From Podaxis mareebaensis (lineage: Eukaryota > Basidiomycota > Agaricomycetes > Agaricales > Agaricaceae), in the NCBI GenBank assembly GCA_018524725.1, contig JAEUWP010000562.1, positions 248,001 to 312,000 of the forward strand: 64,000 nucleotides of DNA, in the 5' to 3' direction. The notes beneath the pieces were generated by a model. That model was not told the origin of the DNA and searched no databases. It was given only the letters and a program-made list of their open reading frames with translations. Below, piece by piece: positions 44,516-53,690 of the stretch. Each line of letters begins with the position of its first letter. Positions within the stretch are counted from its first letter, which is position 1. Both the position numbers and the translations under genes were made by a program.

Positions 44516-46825
44516 TCAGACTGTAACGTCCATCGAACTCCACTTCTTTTCTGCCGGAACGATCTCCTGAAGTTGATCTTTATGATATTTTAATTCATGA
44601 TGTACCTGAGCATTAATCGAGTAGTCAGCTTAGGTTGAAGAGGAGAGGTGTGGGGGAAAGGGAAACGCACAACTGCATGCCAATCCATGTCACGCCCACC
44701 CAGACCCCATGCAGGATTCTGGCATCGAATGCAGTTATACCTTTGCCTACATCCCCGCACCTGAGGGACGGTGGCGGTCGAAGGATCCAATCCGAACAAG
44801 CTCACGGTCTTCTTCACAACTTGGCAGACTTGTACGTCAAGCTCGATTCTTTTACAGTCCCAAAGCCAGGGTCTTTCACATGGTCTTTCACATGTCAAAG
44901 CTTTAAGCGATGGCAATAGGGATAGGTCCACGGAGGACTCTAAGTGCTCTGGAACTTCCTCGTTAGCCGTACAACGCCATTGACATACTTCATCGAGGGT
45001 GCTGCATGAGTCAGGGTTAACTCCACGGAACAAAGGGATCGCAAGAGGTCGCAACTGGGAGCTGTCTACTATGATGGCGCTGAGGAGACCGCTTTTAGGG
45101 AGCAGCGAGAGGATGAACTGGTCTCTTGATTCGACCCACTCCTTCCCGATGCGGTCGATGTCGCCCAAGCAGAATTCTGCATCTTCTTCACTTGGTGTAA
45201 AAATGGCAGATTTGAACGGTTCGTAGACAGCCAGGTCAACAGGACATGGCTTCATGCTCGGGTCCATCGTTTGTTGCTCGGCCCAAGTTCCATACTTCTC
45301 TTTGAATGACCTCCAACGGTCGCGCAGCTTTATCGCCTTCCTTTCCTCAACATAAACGGCTTTGATCTCTCGTAGACGTTTCACCAATTCGCGACGGAGA
45401 GCTTCCCAGTCTGATAAGGAGGAACCGTCATGTTATTCGAAGCACTTCAAGAAGTGAAGCTAATGTACCTCCTTCCGTAAGTTTCTTTGCTTTCGCGAAA
45501 CCAGGTAGCTCGTCTATGTCACCTCCAGTGATAGCCAGAATTTCTGATTCCGCCCAACCTGCGATAAAAGCCGGTTATCCGCGATTCAGCCTCGTGTAAG
45601 GTACTAGCACTTACCTATCTCAGCTAGCTTCTTCAGGATACTAAGGGACCTCTTACATTAAACTCGGTAGGGCGATAAGGGATGTAGAGACATACGCGGC
45701 TTGTCTTTCGTGCCTTATTCGGTCTAACTCTTCTTTCCTGTTCTCCATTCGCTGCTGTTCCCATCTTTCGAAAAGACTGGAATCCTGTGAAGGACACCTT
45801 CTGTCTAGCCGAGCGTTCAATTATACTGGAGATTCACTGACCTTTGACCTGTTATCCAATTGTTTAGCCTTGTTGCAGAAAGTCTCTGTGTCTGTTCTCC
45901 CGTTTGGGTCTGCCGCTTTCTCCAATTCCAAATAGTCGCTCATCAAACAGAAATAACGTCTCTCTGTCAGAGTTTTTTTGTTGATGTGCAAGTCTTGGTA
46001 AGATGAACCGAACTGACTGGCACACAGACAAGGAAGTCGGCGTTGATATTCGTATTTAAGCGATCTGCGAAGGACGAAGCTGCGGTACCTTCAGCATGTC
46101 ACACATAAAGAGAGACAAAGGTCGATGCACCGCGTAGACAAAAGGCATTTCCAGCAAACCCGTAACCTCATAGCCCAGGAGCTCCAATGCCCAGCGTTGG
46201 TTCCACATTCCTTAGGCACACTTCAGCGGGCGCTATTAATAAGTTTGTTTTCATACCATGCACTTCCTCGCAAACGGGAATCGAGAGTACTGAGCAAGAT
46301 TAAGATCACAAGGACAGGGTGGAGGAGGGTTCTCCGTCGCGCGCACTCTTTCGAAGGCCTACCACGTTGAACGGCATCTACAAATAGTCAAAGCAAAAGG
46401 ATTCTCACCTCTTCCCATATATATCTAGCCTCCTTCGCCATGACGATGGCACGCAAACTCTTGCTCGCCCAGGACAGATGCAGAAGGTCAGTGAGATCCA
46501 AGTCACGAAAGATTTCATGCAAGATGTCAAGGGGAATCTCAGTCATTTGCTTGAGGTGCCCTCGACGGCCTTTAACCCGTCTATCATCCGTTCTCGCAAC
46601 TTGATCCTTTGGCACAGAATCCGTGGGCTCGGACTTGTTGTTACCTGGAGTAACAGGAGCCTTTGCGACCTTGCGACGTTTTGACGCCCTAACCCTTTTC
46701 TTTCGAGTTTCAGTCGGCTCGCTGTCTTCATCATGAGTCGTGTCTTCCATATAGCTTTGTGCTTTCCGTTTGCTTTGAGTTCTCTCGGAACGACGAACGC
46801 CCGTAGACGTCTGAAACGACGACAT
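44516..46825 (-). CDS. F-box protein with two Cys/His modules (paralogue 4)
   Basis: Start MSSFQTSTGVRRSERTQSKR at 46825. The N-terminus is basic and nuclear-signal-like (ETRKKRVRASKRRKVAKAP). Then RRVKGRRGHLKQMTEIP and the F-box (IPLDILHEIFRDLDLTDLLH, LSWASKSLRAIVMAKEARYI). The first intron runs to the acceptor at about 46360 and exon 2 reads AFERVRATENPPPPCPCDLN and ARKCM; exon 3 ECGTNAGHWSSWAMRLRVC and WKC. Middle exons are helical (45.2-46.1 kb), then VDLAVYEPFKSAIF, and RYNCIRCQNP...DWHAV, joined by the last intron to VHHELKYHKDQL and a stop at 44516. No frame damage found. The 5' part of this gene, from 46460 rightward, is included in the tandem duplication with the adenosine deaminase gene. 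Confidence 0.82.
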
Positions 46826-47019
46826 AGTAGAGGAGATGAAGCTGTAGTGTGTGTTATTGGCCCCTGTTTTGGCTCCTTTACGCGGCCACCGCGTGGAAAA
46901 CAGGCAACACAGAACGCCCGTAAGTAATCACAAACAGTCGATTCGCGCTATTGGGACAGGTCTTGCAAGATTTCATTGCACTTATTCGTATCCGGGGTCA
47001 TTTGTACGCAGGTTACAAT

Positions 47020-49268
47020 TCACTCCCCGTAAGCTGTGACGATGTATTCCAAGAATGTTCTCCATTCTCCTTCCCATACCACCAGTGCTATCTCCTTCTC
47101 TTCCGGAGTCATCATGGAAAACTAAGGGTTTTCAGTGACCTTGGCGGAAACATTAAAAGCTGGTTTATCATACCTCAATACTATCCCTGGCAAGTACGCC
47201 AAGCGTACTTAAGCCACTAACTTCACTGGCTACGAGGACCTAGTCGTAGGTAAGTTAGTGGAAAGGAACTGAAATCTGATTGAATCACCTGGAAGAAGTC
47301 ATATGTCAGGCCCATGTTGCCGAATGCAGAAGGGTCATCCGAGCCCAATGCAATGGGTATTCCGCTGTTCAGAAGAATTGGAAGCGGGTGCATTGGCATA
47401 GAGGATGTGAGACGCTGTTAACGGCCATGGGGTGAATGCTACTTCGGAACGGGACTATCCTTACAAGAACTTCATTTCTGCAATGATATATCAGTTGATT
47501 CGTCGATAAGTGCTTGAGAGACACCTACGAAATGGGGCAGACTTCGAGTAGAATACCTCGTTCTCGACAAACCTGGATAAGCTTTGGGTGTTTAACAAGA
47601 GAAAACCTGTCGGTATTTAATATTGTTGCACAACAACCAGTGCTTTTACGTGTGGAACTGACCCGTGTCCAATCCTTTTGGTGCCGAGGAGGATAGCATC
47701 ATATACATTACTATCTGCCGCGTTACCATCACCTAGTGTTTCTCCTGCATGAAACAAGAATGGTATCTCTACACCCTCTTCAACTTGACGTTTGCGGAAG
47801 TATAATAGGGGTTCGACGTAGTCAACGATTGGTCTTAGCTCATTCTCGTCACCGACAAGATCATATCCTGAAGACCACGTGCATATAAGTATTGGGACGA
47901 TGCCAATCATGGATGGGGTCTTACCGGCAATCAAGTGGGGAAACTCTTTCTTCAGAGCAATGCAGTCATCGAGGTACCAGTAAAGGTCCTTGGGTGCTAC
48001 AGCTTTGAACGTGGTATAGATAAACTAATTATTTGTTCAGCATGACGGTAGCTCGATGTCAATGGCGATGCCTACCTTGGCTCCAAGGAACTTATCACCA
48101 CGGCCTTCTTTCTCGAGTTCTTCTTTGACTTCGCGTATGGTCTCTTCAAGAACGACCACAATTTCTCGATGAGTGACAGTCGCTTTTCCATCGGCTCCAG
48201 ATATGCCCCTGAGGGAAGGCTCGATGAGTTTGTGGCATCCGAGCAGGAATTCGCAAGGCTAACTTTGCGACGAAGAAATCGATCCGTGGTTCCACATAAA
48301 GGATCCCATCGTTCACTGAGCTCAGGAAAAACAGACGGAGATATTGCTTGAAGATAGGGAAGAAACGTATGAGACCCTAGATAAGAGTTCGGGTCAGAAC
48401 GTTCACTCGTAGAAATATGTCAGAGGCAGACTCACACTAGAGACCGAGAAGGTGCTTTGGAATTTCCTCCAGATCTGTGGAAAGCTTCGTCACTCTTGAA
48501 AATTCAAATCATCACCAGCAGCAAGCATACCTTGTACACCGTATTATGCGTCCCGTAAGCTTCATTCGGGTGGATCATCATGGCGTCGATGACCCATTTA
48601 TCAAAACCACTTGGACCACCGAGCGAGGCGTCAAATAACTCCCTCGCCTTCGCAATATTGACCCATGTGTTCGGAACGTATTCACTTGACGTTATACCAG
48701 GTCCATCATGGTTGTATAGTCCCACAGGTAAAGGTGAGAAATCGGGTAGAATTGATGTGATGTTTGTGGTTGTCAAGACCTCAGGCACGCGGACATGAAT
48801 TGCAGGTTGCTTTAATGCGAGGTCGAGTAGACTTCGGACGTCAACTGTGGCAGCAATGTGAGCATGTAAGAGTGCGCCTTTGGGCATCTATAGAGTACAC
48901 TTAGTGCGTGACAGAAGGATTTATAGGCGAGATCTCAACTCGGGAAAGGATCTTAAATATGCGTGTCTTCTCTATAATCTTCTTGCCTGAATGGAGATTT
49001 GATCATCTCAGGATATTGGTGAACAACAACACAACGTACCAGTCAGGAACTCCATGCCAGGGAAGGGGTGGGGAACGTCTAGATGTTCCTCCTTCCATAC
49101 CGTCGCAGCCTCTTCTGCCCTTATCCTTCTTACAATCTCATCTGCCTCTCTCTCTAACTCAGAACGCGTGCGCAGTTTGGGCCAATCTCTTCTCAGTTCC
49201 CTATCAGCATTGATCAACTTGGCCCGTTGTTCTAGGTAGTTGGTCTTGTCTATGGGAATGGATGTCAT
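47020..49268 (-). CDS. Adenosine deaminase, ADGF/CECR1 type (copy A)
   Basis: Deaminates adenosine to inosine; zinc TIM-barrel hydrolase. The start MTSIPIDKTNYLEQRAKLIN is at 49268. Exon 1 is helical (the ADGF N-terminal region, but without an obvious signal peptide). Next MPKGALLHAHIAATVDVRSL (zinc HxH), the ADGF-type SSGLIRFFPIFKQYLRLFF, ILYVEPRIDF, THREIVVVLEETIREVKEEL, IYTTFKAVAPKDLYWYLDD and GYDLVGDENELRPIVDYVEP. Then IPFLFHAGETLGDG (zinc His and catalytic Glu), LLGTKRIGHG (catalytic His), CRERGILLEVCPIS and MPMHPLPILLNSGIPIALGS, followed by the intact Asp-Asp pair in SDDPSAFGN (about 47330). The final exon FSMMTPEEKEIALVVWEGEW ends at 47020. The intron near 48200-48255 must be removed (FVAK|GISGADG) to keep frame. 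Complete and probably active. Confidence 0.88.
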
Positions 49269-49773
49269 TCTTCAAGCTGTAAAGGGGAGGAAAGCTGTAT
49301 ATTTCCGCTTTATGGGTTCACGGAGACTAGAAACGAGTCATAATTTTTGACTCACATACGTTCATTTCGACCCCATGATTTGATGGTTGAAAGCCGGACA
49401 CTTGACACTTGATGTGATGTTAAAAATCAATGTGCATTTGGGGTTACCCAGCTTCCGTTGTCCTTTCTTTCCCAGCTGAGCGATAGAGGCGGAAGAATAT
49501 TCTGGGTTCCCTGTTTTCGCGAATGGAAAGGCTGGGTTACCCAGAGTTGTTCTCGAAGTTCAGGGTAGTTCGAAAAGCACGTAATCGCTCCTTTAATGAG
49601 AACGCTTCGTGTCGATTTCGTCCCTTGAGATCCTCAGAGGCCAAAGCAACAACCCACCGCATGGAAGCATGGGAGCATGGCGATGAGCACCGCCACGACT
49701 ACATACCGCATATGCAAATATGGGTTCTGTCATATACAAACGTTATACATAGCGAAGAAATCCGCCAGGCAGG
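49269..49773. other. Upstream region of deaminase copy A
   Basis: Presumed promoter; closely matched by 52678-53174 upstream of copy B. Homology ends at CAGGGAG, at the duplication edge. Confidence 0.6.
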
Positions 49774-49852
49774 GAGACAACGCCTGTTGAGTGGCCCGGA
49801 TGAACGCCATACACTCGGCCTCAACGATTGACAGAGTGACAGTCTCCTGGTG
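49774..49852 (-). mobile_element. Fragment of Ty1/Copia RNase H at the duplication junction
   Basis: About 79 bp. Read on the minus strand it encodes HQETVTLSIVEAECMAFIRA then TQQAL. This matches the Copia RNase H core, classically of the form ETVALSTVEAEYMAL.RATQQALW. It is in frame with the truncated F-box frame to its right. No LTR, integrase or other element part is seen nearby, so it is a filler fragment, not an element. Confidence 0.78.
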
Positions 49853-50219
49853 CTTGCTCGCCCAGGACAAATGCAGCAGGTCAGTGGGGTCCGAGTCACG
49901 AAAGATTTCGTGCAGGACGTCAAGGGAGGTCTCAGTCATTTGCTTAAGGTGCCCTCGACGGCCTTTAATCCGCCTACGGTCTGATCCATTGAACTTGATC
50001 CTTTGGCACAGAATCCGTGGACTCGGACCTGTTGTTACCTGGAGTAACAGGAGCCTTCGCGACCTTGCGACGTTTTGACGCCTTAGCCCTTTTCTTTCGA
50101 GTTTCAGTCGGCTTGCTGTCTTCATCATGAGCCGTGTCTTCCATATAGCTCGATGCTTTCCGTGTGCTTTGGGTTCTCTCGGAACGACGAACACCCGTAG
50201 ACATCTGAAGCGACGACAT
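49853..50219 (-). pseudogene. Truncated F-box copy (5' part only), fused to Copia sequence
   Basis: Start MSSLQMSTGVRRSERTQSTR (50219), very close to F-box gene 4. The basic N-terminus and F-box start are kept (KGRRGHLKQMTETS, LDVLHEIFRDSDPTDLLHLS, WASK), then the sequence passes into the Copia fragment. Near 49980 the frame is disturbed: one frame reads VPKDQVQWIRP and stops, the other carries the F-box part, so the upstream and F-box parts are out of frame. It lacks all of exons 2 onward. Not a functional full receptor. Confidence 0.8.
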
Positions 50220-50416
50220 AGGGGGGGAGATGAAACTGAGCGCGTGTTATCGGCCCCTGTTTTAGCTCCTTTAGGCAGCTACCGCGCGGAAAACAAGTGC
50301 CATCGAGCACAAAATGCTCATAGGTAATCACAGTAGCCTATTCGCACTCTTAGGACAGGCCTCGCGAGATTACATTGCACTTTTGCGTATGGGACTATTT
50401 GTGCGCAAGTTACAAT

Positions 50417-52677
50417 TCACTCCCCGTAAGTCGTGAGGATGTATTCCAAGAATGTTCTCCATTCTCCTTCCCATATCACCAGTGCTATCCCCTTTTCCTC
50501 CGGAGTCATCATCGAAAACTAAGGGTTCCAGTGAAATTTTGGCAGAAACACTAAAAGCTAGATTATCGTACCTCAATGCTATCCCTGGCGAATACGCCAA
50601 GCGTACTTAAGCCACTAATTTCACTGGCTACGAGAACCTAGTCGTAAGTAGGTTAGTGGAAAGGAACTGAAGTCAATAGATATTGATTGAACCACCTGAA
50701 AGAAGTCATATGTCAGGCCCATGTTGCCGAATGCAGAAGGGCCATCAGACCCTAATGCAATAGGTATCCCGCTGTTCAAAAGAATTGGAAGTGGATGCAT
50801 TGGCATAGAGGATGTGAGACGCTGTTAACGGCCATGAGGTGAATACTGCTTCGGAACGGGACTGTCCTTACAAGAACTTCATTTCTACGAGATATATCAG
50901 TTTAATTCATCGATAGGTGCTTGAGAGACACCTACGAAATGGGGCAGACCTCGAGTAGAATACCTCGCTCTCGACAAGTTTGAATGAGCTTTGGATGTTT
51001 AGCAAGAGAAAACCTGTCGGTATTTAGTATTGTCGCATGGCAAGCAGTGCTTTTTACGTGCGGAACTGACCCGTGTCCAATCCTTTTGGTGCCGAGGAGG
51101 ATAGCATCATATACATTACTATCTGCCGCGTTACCGTCACCTAGTGTTTCTCCTGCATGGAACAGGAATGGTATCTCTACACCCTCTTCAACTTGACGTT
51201 TGCGGAAGTGTAGTAAAGGTTCAATGTAGTCAATGATCGGTGTTAGCTCGTTCTCGTCGCCGACGAGATCATATCCTGAAGACCACGCACATATAAGTAT
51301 TGGGACGATACCAACCGCGGATGGGGTCTTACCGGCAATCAAGTGAGGAAACTCTTTCTTAAGAGCAATACAGTCTTCGAGGTACCAGTAAAGGTCCTTG
51401 GGTGTTACAGCTTTAAACGTGGTATAGATAAACTAATTATTTGTTCAGCATGGCGGTAGCTCGATGTCAATGGCGATATCTACCTTGGCTCCGAGGAACT
51501 TATCGCCACGGCCTTCTTTCTCGAGTTCTTCTTTGACTTCGCGTATGGTCTCTTCAAAAGCGAGCACAATGTCTCGGTGAGTGACAGTCGCTTTCCCATC
51601 GGCTCCAAATATGTCCCTAAGGGAAGGCTAGGTGAGTTTGTGGCATCCGAGTAAGAATTTGCAAGGCTGACTTTGAGATGGAGAAATCGATCCGTGGTTC
51701 CACGTAAAGGATCCCATCGTTCACCGAGTTCAGGAAAAACAGACGGAGATATTGCTTGAAGATAGGTAAGAAACGTATGAGACCCTAGATAAGAGTTCGG
51801 GTCAGAACGTCCACTCGCAGAAATATGTCGGAAGGTAGGCTCACCCTAGAGACTGAGAAGGTGCTTTGGAATTTCCTCCAGATCTGTGGAAAGCTTCGTC
51901 ACTCTTGAAAATTCAAATCATCACCAGCAGCAAGCATACCTTGTACACCGTATTATGCGTCCCGTAAGCTTCATTCGGGTGGATCATCATGGCATCGATG
52001 ACCCACTTATCAAAACCACTTGAACCACCGAGCGAGGCGTCAAATAATTCCCTCGCCTTCGCAATATTGACCCATGTGTTCGGAACGTATTCACTTGACG
52101 TTATACCAGGTCCATCATGGTTGTATAGTTCCACGGGCAAAGGTGAGAAATCGGGTAGAATTGATGTGATGTTTGTGGTTGTCAAGACCTCAGGCACGCG
52201 GACATGAATTGCAGGTTGCTTTAATGCGAGGTCGAGTAGGCTACGGACGTCAACTGTGGCGGAAATGTGAGCATGTAAGAGTGCGCCTTTGGGCATCTAT
52301 AGAGTACACTTAGTGCGTGACAGAAGGATTTATAGGCGAGATCTCAACTCGGGAAAGGATCTTAAATATGCGTGTCTTCTCGATAATCTTCTTGCCTGGA
52401 GGGAGATTTGATCATCTCAGGATATTGGTGAACAGCAACACAACGTACCAGTGAGGAATTCCATGCCAGGGAAGGGGTGGGGAACGTCTAGATGTTCCTC
52501 CTTCCATACCGTCGCAGCCTCTTCTGCCCTTATCCTTCTTACAATCTCATCTGCCTTTCTCTCTAACTCAGAACGCGTGCGCAGTTTGGGCCAATCTCTT
52601 CTCAGTTCCCTATCAGCATTGATCAACTTGGCCCGTTGCTCTAGGTAGTCGGTCTTGTCTATGGGAATGGATGTCAT
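50417..52677 (-). CDS. Adenosine deaminase-like protein, ADGF/CECR1 type (copy B, active-site change)
   Basis: Start at 52677; exon order as in copy A. Can be spliced in one frame to a stop at 50417, ending FLEYILTTYGE. It keeps LLHAHISATVDVRSL, PFLFHAGETLGDG and GTKRIGHG. The conserved Asp-Asp pair near the C-terminal end of the barrel is changed: copy A reads LGSDDPSAFGN, this copy LGSDGPSAFGN (about 50748, GAT to GGC on the coding strand). In characterised adenosine deaminases the first Asp binds zinc and the second contacts the substrate purine, so activity is probably reduced or lost, or specificity altered. Other changes are mostly conservative or in introns, and reading-frame retention suggests it may still be expressed. 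Confidence 0.8.
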
Positions 52678-53690
52678 TCTTCAAGCTGTAAAGGGGAGGA
52701 AAGCTGTATATTTCCGCTTTATGGGTTCACGGAGACTAGAAACGAGTCATAATTTTTGACTCACATATGTTCATCTTGATCTTCCCATGATTTGATGGTT
52801 GAAGGGTCGATACTTGGCGCTTGACGTGATGTTAAAAATCAATGTATGTCTGGGGTTGCCTGGCTCCTATTGTTCTTCTTTCCCAGCTGAACGACAGCGG
52901 CAGGAGGGCATTCTGAGTTCCCCATTTTCGCGAATGGAAAGACTGAGTTTACCAAGAGTTGCGTATTCAGGGGTAGTTCGAAAAGCACGTGATCGCTCCT
53001 TAATGAGAACGCGTCGCGTTGATTTCGTCCCTTGAGATCCTCAGAAGCCGAGCAACAACCAACAGCATGGAAGCATGGCGATGAGCACCACGACGACTAC
53101 ATACCGCAGATGCAAATATAGATTCTGTCATATACAAATGTTATACATAGCGAAGAGATCCGTCAGACAGGGAGCACGTAGCTGCATTAACAAGTACAAG
53201 ATGCCTAGCGAACAATTGTCCATTCACTGTCCCTTGTCCGTAATGCAATACATGTCAAAGCAAGAGCGAGGCTGGGAGTATGGGGTGAGCTTTCAGATTA
53301 CGAATGTGATGCGGTAAGAAGGGGAGAGAAGCGAATAAGAGAAGGGGAAGAGATGATGGAGAAATCATTTGTCAAGGAGCAAGGGATCGGCGATAATATA
53401 GCTATTATGCAAGATCCGTCCGTGATTATGATTAGCGGGTTCGAGGAAATGGGAAAGAGGCATAAGACAAAACGCGAGGGCTGTGAGTAGGGGAGAGGAA
53501 AGAGGATCATCATAAGTAGGCCTGATACGAACAAGGGAAGGAAAAAGGAAGCAAAACAAGTCGGATTCCCAAGTAGGAGTACGCAGAGACCAAGAGGCCC
53601 CGTCCCGCTGAAGCCCTCGTCCTGCGTATCTTTTCTAACTGAGCATGCTAGTCATCTACCAACACGCTCAACCCTCTCTTCCTCGTTCAC
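52678..53690. other. Upstream region of deaminase copy B and 3' flank of the YTH gene
   Basis: Duplicated promoter to about 53174, then unique A/G-rich sequence downstream of the YTH gene. No gene seen. Confidence 0.55.

Larger units (their letters stand above)
46460..49775. repeat. Tandem duplication, left unit (about 3.3 kb)
   Basis: Contains the 5' part of F-box gene 4 and deaminase copy A with its upstream region. It matches the unit at 49853-53174 nearly base for base over most of its length, including introns and intergenic DNA. Left edge at CTTGCTCGCCCAGGAC (F-box LSWASK codons), right edge at CAGGGAG. Confidence 0.88.
49853..53174. repeat. Tandem duplication, right unit (about 3.3 kb)
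   Basis: Second copy of the 46460-49775 unit, same orientation; holds the truncated F-box and deaminase copy B. Its right edge (CAGGGAG) passes into unique sequence, so this side probably keeps the original right flank. Confidence 0.88.

Noticed and set aside
48140..48360. Apparent frameshift in deaminase copy A (and at 51540-51770 in copy B)
   Set aside because: Both copies read through once an intron with donor GTTAGC/GTCAGC and acceptor CTCAG/CTTAG is removed, giving the in-frame joins FVAK|GISGADG and SISK|DIFGADG.
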